This document shows positions 15,629 through 23,313 of a stretch of DNA of 39,068 nucleotides, piece by piece. The stretch is from a virus. The DNA lies in IMG/VR virus record IMGVR_UViG_3300045977_000107, positions 1 to 39,068 of that record. One strand, 5' to 3'. The notes under the pieces are model-generated. The model did not search any database. It saw only the letters and a list, made by a program, of their open reading frames with translations, and was not told the origin of the DNA. The position numbers were made by a program, and so were the translations under genes. Each line of letters begins with the position of its first letter. Position 1 is the stretch's first letter.

Positions 15629-15659
15629 TTGGGTTTTACGGAGATCCGCTCATCCCGCC

Positions 15660-15681
15660 GGCACGGAATCCGGCACGGAAT
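15660..15681 (+). repeat. Right pair of 12-bp tandem repeats flanking attP (arm-site candidate)
   Basis: Two consecutive units of GGCACGGAATCC/GGCACGGAAT directly before the integrase start. They match the left pair at 15462-15485 with one difference over 22 bases. The position overlaps where the integrase promoter should lie, so integrase binding could also repress its own gene. Confidence 0.6.
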
Positions 15682-15687
15682 CACCCG

Positions 15688-16833
15688 ATGGGACGTCGCC
15701 GAGGGGTGTGGTACAGGGCCGAGCGAGACGCCTGGTTTACGACCTGGCAGGGTCGTCAGATTCGGCTCGCCACCGGGAAGGCGTCCAGGAGGGCCGCAGA
15801 GCGACTCTGGCACGAGATGGAGCTTTCTACCACCCGAGCAGCCAGGATCGAATCTAGGGCCATTTCCGTGGCTGACGTGGCCAACCTGCGGGTTGCATGG
15901 CTGCGAAGGCACCGGGCGCCATCGACATCACGCAATGATGAATGGTACTTATCTTGGGCGGGTGGAGCATTGGGCCAGTACCCTGCCGCCGAGCTGGAGC
16001 CGCACCAGGTGGAAGCGTGGCTGAGTCGGCGGGAGACGTGGTCGGCTCAGACGCGCCGGAACGCGGCGGTATGCCTGAAGGCGGCGTTGGGGTGGGCCGT
16101 GAAGGCGGGACACATCCCGAGCCACCAACTGGCCCGGCTCGAACTGCCGGCTCCCCAGCGGCGGAAGCACCATGTCACCGCGGCGCGGTTCGCCGAGGTG
16201 GAGCCGTACATCCGGTCGGAGCCGTTCCGGCTGTTCTGCCGGCTGATGCTGGCGACGGGTGCTCGGCCTGGGGAGCTGATGCGGCTTGAAGCCGCCCACC
16301 TCGATCATGGGCGGATGGTGGGGACGTTGCCGGGTAAGACGACTCGGGCCACGGGGCGGGAAATTGTGGTGCGATTCCCGGCCGTGGAGTGGCCACCCAT
16401 TGCACAGCTTGCCGTCGAACATCCGCGAGGCCCGCTGCTGCGGATGGGGTGTGGCCGGCCGTGGACTCGGTCCAACCTCAACAACCAGATCCGGGCAGTG
16501 CGGAAGCGAGCCATGAAGGCGGGTGTGGATCTGACGTGGCTGACGATTTATGGGATGCGGCATGGGTTCGCCACGGAGAAGCTAGCGCGTGGGGTGCCGT
16601 TGCCGGTGGTATCGGCGTTGCTCAATCATGCGTCGAGTGATACGACGGCTCGGGTGTACGACCACGTACGGCACGAGGACGCGGCTCTGCGAATGGCTCT
16701 GGACGGAACGTCAGGAGCTGGGGGATTGCCGGCGGCTTCGAGCGATGCTCGATCACGCCGGGGGGTTGGTAGGCACGGCGTTCGAGGAAGTCGCGGATTG
16801 AGGAAGGGTCGACGGACCAGGTCGGGCGCTTAA
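15688..16833 (+). CDS. int: Tyrosine recombinase integrase, 381 aa
   Basis: Catalyses attP x attB recombination at a host tRNA-Arg. The first ~50 residues are basic (arm-binding-like), followed by a SAM-like core-binding domain (about 60-150) and the catalytic domain (165-335). Catalytic set: R193 (GARPGELMRL), K217 (GKTTRATG), R291 and H292 in YGMRHGFAT, H314 (LLNHASSDTT), Y324 (ARVYDH). The first box-II residue is Tyr288 rather than the common His, a tolerated variant. Residues 341-381 are basic, low-complexity and lie over the excisionase-like gene on the other strand, with a 212-bp convergent overlap. They are probably dispensable. It starts seven bases after the right arm repeats. Confidence 0.95.
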   Translation: MGRRRGVWYRAERDAWFTTWQGRQIRLATGKASRRAAERLWHEMELSTTRAARIESRAISVADVANLRVAWLRRHRAPSTSRNDEWYLSWAGGALGQYPAAELEPHQVEAWLSRRETWSAQTRRNAAVCLKAALGWAVKAGHIPSHQLARLELPAPQRRKHHVTAARFAEVEPYIRSEPFRLFCRLMLATGARPGELMRLEAAHLDHGRMVGTLPGKTTRATGREIVVRFPAVEWPPIAQLAVEHPRGPLLRMGCGRPWTRSNLNNQIRAVRKRAMKAGVDLTWLTIYGMRHGFATEKLARGVPLPVVSALLNHASSDTTARVYDHVRHEDAALRMALDGTSGAGGLPAASSDARSRRGVGRHGVRGSRGLRKGRRTRSGA

Positions 16834-16936
16834 GGCCGGCTCCGATGTTGGCGGCGCGAAGCTCTCCGGCTCGGATCAAGACCGAGACGTGATGGGCGGA
16901 GCAGCCGAGGATATGGGCGGCCTGGTTGGTGGTCAC
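16622..16936 (-). CDS. xis: Excisionase-like HTH protein, 104 aa
   Basis: The N-terminal 58 residues (MTTNQAAHILGCSAHHVSVLIRAGEL and following wing, ending SSIRDFLERRAYQ) form an AlpA/HTH_17-type winged helix typical of excisionases. The C-terminal ~45 residues are Pro/Arg-rich and lie antisense to the integrase tail. It is the last gene of the leftward early operon and overlaps the preceding gene by four bases. Expression from the early operon only, while Int reads from the other strand, would favour excision during induction. The two transcripts are mutually antisense. Confidence 0.8.
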   Translation of the reverse strand: MTTNQAAHILGCSAHHVSVLIRAGELRAANIGAGLKRPTWSVDPSSIRDFLERRAYQPPGVIEHRSKPPAIPQLLTFRPEPFAEPRPRAVRGRTPEPSYHSTHD

Positions 16937-17115
16937 GTGAAGAGCCTGGGGCCTTCAAGGACTTCGTCGCAGGCTTCCCGGAGCTGGCGTTCCAGGGCTT
17001 TGGCTTCGGTGAGCGCTTGAGCCTTTTCCGCCGATCCTGGCGTACCTTTGAAAAAGCGCTGTTGCGCCTTCAGGGTTTGGAGGGCAAGTCGCGCCAGCTG
17101 TTCTTTCGTGGTCAT
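16933..17115 (-). CDS. Small helical protein, 60 aa
   Basis: MTTKEQLARLALQTLKAQQRFFKG; almost wholly helical and charged, ending EVLEGPRLFT. Its stop overlaps the excisionase start (ATGA), so the two are co-translated. No family recognised. It may assist Xis or act as a small early regulator; this is position-based inference. Confidence 0.65.
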   Translation of the reverse strand: MTTKEQLARLALQTLKAQQRFFKGTPGSAEKAQALTEAKALERQLREACDEVLEGPRLFT

Positions 17116-17131
17116 GGCTTTTTAGGGTCTC

Positions 17132-17374
17132 TCAAGGTATCAGGCGGAAACGTAGCGGGCAGAGCTTGGGCGTGACCGTGGTGTAGCCGATGAGCTCGCC
17201 GGGCATGTTGGAGTCAAGGGAGTCGGGTTGTGGCTGATCATCAAGCGAGTGGAGTGGAAAGGCGTCATCATGAGCGCAGAAGTAGTCGGGCGTGGATAGG
17301 TGATGTGGGCGCCGGTTGATCATGATCAGGTATTCGCAGTTGTCGCACGACTCAGCAGCCATCACATCACACAT
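17132..17374 (-). CDS. Small Cys-containing early protein, 80 aa
   Basis: Starts MCDVMAAESCDNCEYL (ATG at 17374; a second ATG four codons later is possible). It has a CDNC pair, an FCAHDD motif and a late CPLRF Cys, consistent with a small zinc-binding knuckle. Gaps of 16 bases downstream and 37 bases upstream are wider than its neighbours. An AT-rich stretch with TAATAT just upstream (about 17412) could be a weak internal promoter. Function unknown. Confidence 0.6.
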   Translation of the reverse strand: MCDVMAAESCDNCEYLIMINRRPHHLSTPDYFCAHDDAFPLHSLDDQPQPDSLDSNMPGELIGYTTVTPKLCPLRFRLIP

Positions 17375-17411
17375 ATCAACGATGGTTCACTTGTGGATCA
17401 TGCACCTTATA

Positions 17412-17756
17412 TTAGGCGTGATCACTTAAAGACTCGTTATTCGCGTCGAGCCATGCCTGACAGATGGTGTGGAGGTCGTCTTCGTGGATGATGAGCAGGG
17501 CACCATGCTTTCCCTTCTCGCGGATGATGACGATGGGGGTTTGGCGGGTCTTGTCGGCTTTGGCTTTGGTGGCGCGCCAGAGGGTGCGGGCGGCGCAGCG
17601 GGCGCGGAGTTTGGATTCGATGAAGAGTTGATCATGGGTGGAGTCGGACTCGGAGCGGTCGTCACGGCCGGCTGAACCGGAGAGGACGTTGCGGCGGGCT
17701 CCGAAGATGGAAGCATTCTTACGTTCGCATGCTTTCCAGGTGTTACGGTGGGTCAT
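17412..17756 (-). CDS. PDDEXK-like nuclease / Holliday-junction resolvase-type protein, 114 aa
   Basis: ATG 17756 overlaps the upstream stop as TGATG and is preferred to one nine codons earlier. Motifs fit the small phage PDDEXK group: an N-terminal basic helix (WKACERKNASIFGARR), then D38-S-T-H41 leading to FIESK (E47-x-K49), and a strand-turn-strand TPIVIIREKGKHGALLIIHEDDL. In this family the acidic residue plus E-x-K coordinate metal and cut branched or damaged DNA. It lies with RecT-like, helicase and initiator genes, which supports a role in resolving replication or recombination intermediates. Confidence 0.68.
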   Translation of the reverse strand: MTHRNTWKACERKNASIFGARRNVLSGSAGRDDRSESDSTHDQLFIESKLRARCAARTLWRATKAKADKTRQTPIVIIREKGKHGALLIIHEDDLHTICQAWLDANNESLSDHA

Positions 17757-18241
17757 CAGAAAGGGATCTCTTGTGGTGTCCATACTTCGAATCGTGTAAC
17801 CGGCTGAGGTGATTCGGGTGTGGCTTGCTTGGCTTTGGCGTTTCTCATGGCTTCCAGTCTAGCAAGAGCTGGATTGTGTGCTCCTTCGCGATGAGTTGGC
17901 CGCACGCCGTAGTCCAATGGCCGCAATCTCCACATACCCTCATCCGCGAGGTCGTATAGTCGCCGCAGGATGATGGTGTTCTTGTCTTCGACGTGCGAGC
18001 CCTTGATGCACCTGCCCATCACGCAGCGATGGCAGATGCAGGAGAACGCGGTCGCCGCGAGTCTGGCGTCATCGGGCCGCACGTCCGCGTACCACCGCTG
18101 CGTCAGGCCCGTGCCCGAACACTCTGGGCAATCCCACGACTTGCCCTTGGCGAGCTTCCAATCGATCCCACCCGCCTTCTCATCCCGCGGCGGGGAATCC
18201 AAACAGGCATCGCTTTCGTCGCAGTAGGCGTTTCCGCTCAC
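17756..18241 (-). CDS. Zinc-binding early protein, 161 aa
   Basis: Central motifs WDCPECSGTGLTQRW and FSCICHRCVMGRCIKG give two CxxC pairs and additional Cys, a DnaJ-like or zinc-ribbon arrangement (residues about 37-80). The C-terminus ends with a WTPQEIPF tail. Overlaps the replication initiator gene by four bases and the next gene by one. Such zinc proteins often follow replication initiators in temperate phages, possibly as helicase-loading or DNA-binding partners; not proven here. Confidence 0.65.
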   Translation of the reverse strand: MSGNAYCDESDACLDSPPRDEKAGGIDWKLAKGKSWDCPECSGTGLTQRWYADVRPDDARLAATAFSCICHRCVMGRCIKGSHVEDKNTIILRRLYDLADEGMWRLRPLDYGVRPTHREGAHNPALARLEAMRNAKAKQATPESPQPVTRFEVWTPQEIPF

Positions 18242-19236
18242 GTTCGCCGCTCCCGAGGTCCGAACTGGAACGCGGCGACTTCCGCCAGGAAGGCTTTGAT
18301 CTCCTCGGGCGTGCGTTTCTCACGCCTGGGCTTGGGCGGCTCACCGTGGGGTCGGCCATTCGTGGCCGGCGGCGGGCGTCGGCTGACGTTCTGGACGAAC
18401 CGCAGGAACCGCCTGAGCGTCGGCGGCCCCTTCTCGTCGGTCGCCAGCTCGTCGAGAGCGATCCGCCAGTGCCGGCGGTCGGGAATCTCCTCCCACCAGG
18501 CCGCGAGCGCCCCGTTCCGTCCCCACGCCTCCCGGAGCTCCCGCGGGAAGGGCGCCGTGGTCGAGGTCCAGATCGCCGATGCTCGCTCGACCAGGGCTTG
18601 ATATTCCGGCGGTCCGGGAATGATCGAATTTGGGGGGTCGGGGGTGGTGGTCTTGTTTTCCTCCCTGCACCCTCCTTTCAAATCACCACCCCCCACATTT
18701 TCTAAACCATTCAATACAGTCTTAGGACTAGGTATAGGTCTAGGTATAGATATAGGAGGCGCACACTTGAATCCCTCTTGATTTACGACTTGATTTTGAC
18801 TTGATTTCTTGATTTCGGTTTTGGGCTCGATTTTGGGCTTCCGTCCGGCCCCCTTTCGGAAGCCTCCGTGCCCGCCGTTATGCCGGAAAAAAGTACGGAT
18901 GATCAGGTGCCCGGAATCGTCGAGATAGACCCACGATCCGGAGCCGGTCCGCTGGGTCACGGCCTGGAGGATCTCGATGTTGGCGACGAGTCGTTCCCTG
19001 GTGGTCTGGCAGAGGCCCGCGATGTGCTTCAGGCTGTCCTTGAACCGGAGCGAGGGCGTCCCCTCGATCGGCTCGGCCCGCCGCTCCTGGAATCGTTCCT
19101 TGGCCACGATGATCAGAGCCGTCCAGATGCCCCACGCCTCCCACCCGCCCTCCGAGTTGACCAGCTCCGAGAAGTCCTCATCCCGCATGACCGTGATCTC
19201 AAAGCACGCCTTCGGAATCCTCTGAACACGGTTCAT
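18238..19236 (-). CDS. Replication initiator / replisome-organiser-like protein, 332 aa
   Basis: ATG 19236 (MNRVQRIPKACFE) has AGGAGGGG seven bases upstream and is the clear start. Residues 1-115 form a winged-helix DNA-binding domain (DSLKHIAGLCQTTRERLVANIEIL recognition region). A Lys/Gly-rich hinge (GGFRKGAGRKPKIEPKTEIKK) and a Pro-Ile/Arg linker follow. The C-terminal helical domain (RELREAWGRNGALAAWWEEIPDRRHWRIAL) resembles the helicase-loader-contact part of phage O/DnaD-type initiators. The linker DNA contains two iteron sets (18723-18815), as in lambda O, so the gene probably carries its own origin. Confidence 0.72.
   Translation of the reverse strand: MNRVQRIPKACFEITVMRDEDFSELVNSEGGWEAWGIWTALIIVAKERFQERRAEPIEGTPSLRFKDSLKHIAGLCQTTRERLVANIEILQAVTQRTGSGSWVYLDDSGHLIIRTFFRHNGGHGGFRKGAGRKPKIEPKTEIKKSSQNQVVNQEGFKCAPPISIPRPIPSPKTVLNGLENVGGGDLKGGCREENKTTTPDPPNSIIPGPPEYQALVERASAIWTSTTAPFPRELREAWGRNGALAAWWEEIPDRRHWRIALDELATDEKGPPTLRRFLRFVQNVSRRPPPATNGRPHGEPPKPRREKRTPEEIKAFLAEVAAFQFGPRERRT
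18723..18815. other. Putative phage replication origin with two iteron arrays
   Basis: Within the initiator gene, six head-to-tail hexamers TAGGNN (18723-18758; the fifth is TAGATA) are followed by four copies of CTTGATTT (starting 18777, 18789, 18800 and 18808). Flanking sequence is AT-rich (TTTTGGGCTCGATTTTGGG) in an otherwise GC-rich genome. This resembles the lambda origin inside gene O: initiator-binding iterons next to an easily melted AT region. The hexamers encode the Pro-Ile/Ser/Arg linker of the protein. Confidence 0.62.
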
Positions 19237-19250
19237 CGTGCCCCTCCTAA

Positions 19251-19817
19251 TCACGTCCTGAGTGCCGCAATCAGAGCCTTCAGCCGCTCACCCTGGAAAT
19301 GCCGCAGGATCACGGCCGCGGCCTTCGCGGGATCGTCCGTGCGAATCTGAGCCATCGGCTTCACGATGCCTGCCTCGATCGCCGCCGCTCGCACCGAGGG
19401 ATACCCGCCCGCCTCCAGCTTCCGTGAGATCGCGGGATGGTCCCGTGCGAGACGAGCGGTGAGGTAGGTGGATGTCTCACCCCTCACAATTAAGGTTCGC
19501 TCCGAACCTTTTTCTTCCCCCTTCCGTGGTCGGCCCTGCTTTCCCAGCACAGCACCGATGGTGGTGCCCTTCCTGGCCGCTCGCACGGCCGCGATGGCGT
19601 CGGGATCGATCTTGGTTTCCTTGACCAGCAGCAGGTCGAGCGAGGGATAGCCCAGCAGCTTCCAGGCGGAATACTTCTCAATGCTGTTGATAAGACCTTG
19701 CAGTAGAGAGATATCGCGATTGACATCCTCGACTGACAATCGAGTCTGTAAAATAATAGCTTTCGCCCACGGGAGTGTTCCCGGCTCGGCGTCACGATCG
19801 CCGATGTCATCCAGCAT
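19251..19817 (-). CDS. Hypothetical early protein with N-terminal helical and C-terminal basic domain, 188 aa
   Basis: ATG 19817 (MLDDIGDRDAEPG) overlaps the helicase stop by 11 bases. The first 85 residues are helical (VNRDISLLQGLINSIEKYSAWKLLGYPSLDLLLV). The C-terminal part (TSTYLTARLARDHPAISRKLEAGGYPSVRAAAIEAGIV) looks like a small DNA-associated domain; similar two-part proteins of unknown function occur in mobile elements. It is followed by the replication initiator with a 14-base gap, so a replication or copy-control role is plausible but unproven. Confidence 0.62.
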   Translation of the reverse strand: MLDDIGDRDAEPGTLPWAKAIILQTRLSVEDVNRDISLLQGLINSIEKYSAWKLLGYPSLDLLLVKETKIDPDAIAAVRAARKGTTIGAVLGKQGRPRKGEEKGSERTLIVRGETSTYLTARLARDHPAISRKLEAGGYPSVRAAAIEAGIVKPMAQIRTDDPAKAAAVILRHFQGERLKALIAALRT

Positions 19818-21417
19818 GGAGGAACGCGAGCTGACGCCACGCATTTTCCAGTTCCTCCGTATCCATCTCGGTGATGCTTTTGCCTGTCTTCATCATCAAT
19901 TGACTTTGAGTCGTGCCGAACTCTTTCATTCTGGATGCGTCCATAGCACGACAGCGATCCGCGATCTGATTTCGCATTCGCTGCTGCTTCTCCTGCTCAC
20001 TGTAAAAAGGCGCGTCTGGAATGGGTGGGCGAGTAATCTTATCAATAACCTTTTGCAAATCAGGATCGCTCAGATTGATGCCATAGCGTGCCAGGATCTC
20101 CAGCATTTTGTTGACATCTTCATTGCCGGCCAGAGTATCTAGAGCGCCATGTCGGACGAGATCCGTCAGACTGCTGAGTGCCAGAATAGGAAGTCGTCCA
20201 CCCTCGCCACCTGTTCCGCCAGTCGTCTTATTTCCATATCCCACGAGTGAGGGTGTTTCTTCCCGGATCTTGTCGATGATGTATCGCATCTGATAATCAT
20301 CCGGCACGAAAGCCCAACATTGCCTCTTGCCCTTCATGGCTCGCCAGGCCCGGCCGAACATCTGCTCGATCCAGGGAATGGAACGAATCAGTGTGAGGCA
20401 GAGAATGTGCGTGATCTCGGGCTTATCGAGCCCTTCGTACGCCATCTGACAGGTCACAATGGCATCGAGGCTATTGCTTGATCGAAAACGCTTGACTTGC
20501 TCATGGGCCTCATCGTTATCGGTGATCGCCAGAGCCGCAGTGATTCCTACGGATGCCAATCTCTTGTGATAAAGCCTCGCCGATTTCTGTGAATCGGCAA
20601 CGATCAGCAGTTTTCGCCCATGTCTTTTCCAATGCGTAATACACTGATCAAACAATTGATCCGCGATCTCCGTTTGCAGTGCCACGAAGATCTTGTCCGT
20701 ATCGTGCTCATCCTGGAGTGAAAGCCGTGCTTCTTGCTCCTTGCCAACGGCATCAATCCATCGCACAGGGCCGTCATGATGATAGAACTCGATGGGAACG
20801 ATAGCACCTTCATCCAATGCCGTCTGACGATCATATCGGATGAAATGATCACATGATGTCTCGGGTGATACTTTGTATCCGCTTCCCGTACCTAGATAGT
20901 CGAGTCCATGGATGAGCATGCCGGGATCATTGAGCTCCAACGTCCCCGTCATGTCGAGCCAGATGTCGGACTTGACATCCCTCAATCGAGACACCGATTG
21001 AGCAAGCCGCCGCATCTCGCCCTTCCGGGTTTCTTTGACATGATGAGATTCATCGATCACAACGATGTAAGGCTCTCGTCGCAGCTCATGTTCCCATAGT
21101 GCCGTGTTCTCCATGAGTCCTTGGTGTGTCGTGACGAATCCCCGCGTTCCGCGTCTGGGATTGACATCGTTCCCACTCTCACGCACGAGAATCTCGAAGT
21201 TTTCGAACAGACTCTGTGCTGCCTGTTTGGCCAGTGATAATCTCGGGACGAACCAGCCAATCTTGTGAGTCGGGAAACGCTGAGCGATGATGCCAGGCAA
21301 CATACTCTTGCCGCCACCAGGGACAACCCATGACAGAATCCGAGTTGGAAGATCATTCCGGAACGTCTTTTCCATGAGTTCCGCCAATGTCGCCTGATGT
21401 TTTCTGTACGTTCGCAT
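19807..21417 (-). CDS. SF2 DEAD/DEAH-type helicase, 536 aa
   Basis: Motifs in order: Walker A VVPGGGKSM (G36-K37-S38), motif II IDESHH (122-126), motif III MTGT (156-159), and motif VI QMFGRAWRA (352-360). These match the phage/restriction-type SF2 helicase family (UvsW/type III-like). The C-terminal 150 residues are helical and family-specific. It starts directly after the HNH stop (TAAATG). With the RecT-like, HNH and PDDEXK genes around it, it probably drives strand separation or branch migration in phage replication and recombination. Confidence 0.88.
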   Translation of the reverse strand: MRTYRKHQATLAELMEKTFRNDLPTRILSWVVPGGGKSMLPGIIAQRFPTHKIGWFVPRLSLAKQAAQSLFENFEILVRESGNDVNPRRGTRGFVTTHQGLMENTALWEHELRREPYIVVIDESHHVKETRKGEMRRLAQSVSRLRDVKSDIWLDMTGTLELNDPGMLIHGLDYLGTGSGYKVSPETSCDHFIRYDRQTALDEGAIVPIEFYHHDGPVRWIDAVGKEQEARLSLQDEHDTDKIFVALQTEIADQLFDQCITHWKRHGRKLLIVADSQKSARLYHKRLASVGITAALAITDNDEAHEQVKRFRSSNSLDAIVTCQMAYEGLDKPEITHILCLTLIRSIPWIEQMFGRAWRAMKGKRQCWAFVPDDYQMRYIIDKIREETPSLVGYGNKTTGGTGGEGGRLPILALSSLTDLVRHGALDTLAGNEDVNKMLEILARYGINLSDPDLQKVIDKITRPPIPDAPFYSEQEKQQRMRNQIADRCRAMDASRMKEFGTTQSQLMMKTGKSITEMDTEELENAWRQLAFLHAG

Positions 21418-21624
21418 TTAGATCCGATTGCCTTTCTTGAGGTTGCACGCAGAGCAAAGTGCCTGCATTTCGTGAACGTTGGTCCGACCTGAAACAGACC
21501 ACGGAACCTTGTGGTCCGCATGCCAATCCTCACCGAGAGGATTACCACACAAGGGACACTTCCCATTTGCTTCCATCCATAAAGCAGCTCGCAGTTTCTT
21601 CGATGTAAGTCTGCGATTGTCCAT
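21418..21624 (-). CDS. HNH endonuclease, 68 aa
   Basis: ATG 21624 has GAAGG eight bases upstream. A GTG at 21684 would start inside a predicted RNA hairpin and is rejected. The domain is complete and minimal: zinc Cys pair CPLCG (23-27), catalytic DWHADHKVPWS (D33-H38), and LCSACNLKKG (C57, C60, N61). It nicks or cuts DNA with metal. It could be a homing-type nuclease or, in this context, part of the recombination/replication set next to the helicase. Confidence 0.85.
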   Translation of the reverse strand: MDNRRLTSKKLRAALWMEANGKCPLCGNPLGEDWHADHKVPWSVSGRTNVHEMQALCSACNLKKGNRI

Positions 21625-21649
21625 AGCCGTTGCCTTCGTCAAAGGAATT

Positions 21650-21707
21650 GGCCCCGCCGCGAGCCGGTCAACCGTGACGAGCACTCCCTGGAGGCTCGGG
21701 CGGGGCC
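21650..21707 (-). other. Long intergenic RNA hairpin upstream of the HNH gene
   Basis: GGCCCCGCC (21650-21658) pairs with GGCGGGGCC (21699-21707). An inner CGAGCC/GGCTCG stem adjoins with a single bulged base, making about 15 bp with a 27-base loop. It occupies the only larger gap between the RecT-like and HNH genes. No T-run follows, so a pause/processing element, regulatory leader or small structured RNA is more likely than a simple terminator. Confidence 0.5.
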
Positions 21708-21714
21708 TAGTACG

Positions 21715-22737
21715 CTACGATTCTTGCTGGATGGCCTCGCGTTCCTCGTCCGCCTCGAATTCCGCCAGGCCGAGCCGGCCCAGCTCATCGACGCAGCACT
21801 GGTCGAAGTAACGCCGCATCTCCTCGACCAGCTCCTCGCCATTGCGATGGAAGACGATCGCGAGGTACTTTGGGATCTGGCCTTGCTTGGGCTCGCTCTT
21901 CATGTCGGCCAAGAGGCATTGCTGCTCGGCCCACTTCATCAGGTGGCCGGTCATTCGGTACCAGTCGCAGGGCTCTCGAATGCCGTCGGGAATCTCGCCA
22001 TGCTGCCGCAGAATGACTTGATCGAGGAACTGGCGATTGGCTTTCTCAAGGAACGCCTTCATCCGTTCCGTGAATTGCCTCACCTGATCAGGATTGGCAT
22101 ATTGCCCGCGACCATAGCCCGACTTGTTTTGCGGCTTCTCCGGCTTCTGCGGCTTCTCCACGAGGATCTCGGGCCGGCTCTCGATTGGCGATCTTGTATC
22201 GCAAGGCTCGAAATCAACCACCTCCTCGGGTGTGTAGAAACCGACGATCGTGCCAGGGTCCACCATCCGCACGCCGCGGCTGATCAACCGAGCCCTGAGC
22301 ATCGCCGCCCGGTTCCGTTTCCAGTTGTCCTTCTCACCATATTTGCCAGCGGTGATGCCAGACTTCTGGAATTCCTCATAGGTCGCTTCGACCTTGATTC
22401 CCTTCGGGCAATGCTGTGGATGCGAGAAGATCGCCACCGCCGCTACATCGTCGTACTGGACCCACTCAATGTGACCGCCGCGAGCCTGGAACTCGGCTTG
22501 CATGTTATCGGCACGCATCGAGGGACGGCCCTCGATGATGTGGTAGCGTTTCAAGGCCTGCATCGGGTGCAAGCCCTCGGCTTGGCATAAGAGCAACAAG
22601 GCGGTTGCCTGCTGCGGTGTAGACACGCCCGCAAACATCGCGGACCTGGCGACAATCTCTCCCATCTGCACGAGGTCTTCGAGTGTAAATCGTGCCGCGG
22701 GAGGAGCGGCTTTCATCGGAAACTGTTCACCCTGCAT
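21715..22737 (-). CDS. RecT-like single-strand annealing protein, 340 aa
   Basis: Residues 15-185 carry the pattern of RecT/Bet-like phage recombinases: LCQAEGLHPMQALKRYHIIEGRPSMRADNM, then GGHIEWVQYDDVAAVAIFSHP, and the signature RARLISRGVRMVDPGTIVGFYTPEEV. A proline/lysine linker (about 195-215) leads to a C-terminal helical region (ERMKAFLEKANRQFLDQ) that may bind DNA or a partner. It anneals complementary single strands during recombination and replication. A Gp157-like gene precedes it, a common partner order. An associated exonuclease was not found. Confidence 0.75.
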   Translation of the reverse strand: MQGEQFPMKAAPPAARFTLEDLVQMGEIVARSAMFAGVSTPQQATALLLLCQAEGLHPMQALKRYHIIEGRPSMRADNMQAEFQARGGHIEWVQYDDVAAVAIFSHPQHCPKGIKVEATYEEFQKSGITAGKYGEKDNWKRNRAAMLRARLISRGVRMVDPGTIVGFYTPEEVVDFEPCDTRSPIESRPEILVEKPQKPEKPQNKSGYGRGQYANPDQVRQFTERMKAFLEKANRQFLDQVILRQHGEIPDGIREPCDWYRMTGHLMKWAEQQCLLADMKSEPKQGQIPKYLAIVFHRNGEELVEEMRRYFDQCCVDELGRLGLAEFEADEEREAIQQES

Positions 22738-22749
22738 GTCTGCCCTCCC

Positions 22750-23313
22750 TCAACGAATGCGTAGGTGGGTACCAACGTGGACATCGAAGCCCTCGGGCAA
22801 CGAGCCTGAGCGGTAAGCCTCGATTGCTGCTTGGCCATCAAGCTCGACGCGAACGCGCTTGAGCTCGGCTGGGATGGTCTCCGGCTCGCCCGGCCAGCGA
22901 ATCGTAGGCACGGAGTTGCGTTGCACGGATAGCTTGAAACGAGGGGTGGCAATCTTGGTTCGACCCAACGCTTCCATCATGGAATGCAAGTAAGTCCTGA
23001 GCCCTGCTCCACGGTTCTCGGCCGCGCGATGCAGGGACCGCAGTCGCTCGATCTCAGCCTTGAACGCTTCGGTCTCGGCCTCGGCCTCGCGGATCAAGAC
23101 GGCAACACCTTCGGCCTTGGACTCCAGGTTGAGTTCGAGGGCGTCAAGCATTCGCTCTAGATCAATCGGAAGCTCTCCGTCCAGGTTCTCAATCTCGCGG
23201 TCAATCGCATCGAACACCGCGGGCAGCTCGTAGAGCCTAAGCACCGATGTTCTCCTCTCCGTAAATCCGGCCTCGTATTCGGCTCGGCTCTCGATCACAT
23301 GATGTTCAGGCAT
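22750..23313 (-). CDS. Siphovirus Gp157-like protein, 187 aa
   Basis: ATG 23313 (MPEHHVIES). The sequence has the Gp157 layout: an N-terminal LYELPAVFDAIDREIENLDG helix, a long coiled coil (LEMLDALELNLESKAEGVAVLIREAEAETEAFKAEIERL-like, residues 45-95), then a C-terminal unit with IATPRFKLSVQRNS, IPAELKR and a final strand. Gp157 family proteins are found beside RecT/annealing genes and have been linked to phage resistance and recombination. The next gene is RecT-like, which supports the call. Confidence 0.82.
   Translation of the reverse strand: MPEHHVIESRAEYEAGFTERRTSVLRLYELPAVFDAIDREIENLDGELPIDLERMLDALELNLESKAEGVAVLIREAEAETEAFKAEIERLRSLHRAAENRGAGLRTYLHSMMEALGRTKIATPRFKLSVQRNSVPTIRWPGEPETIPAELKRVRVELDGQAAIEAYRSGSLPEGFDVHVGTHLRIR

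Noticed and set aside
15396-15912. Protein genes across the attP region on either strand
   Set aside because: Frames read through the tRNA-like sequence and repeats (giving GTESGTE or RIRT-type translations) and lack coding pattern.
21624-21684. GTG start for the HNH gene
   Set aside because: Lies within the loop of the intergenic hairpin and has no good ribosome binding site; ATG at 21624 does.
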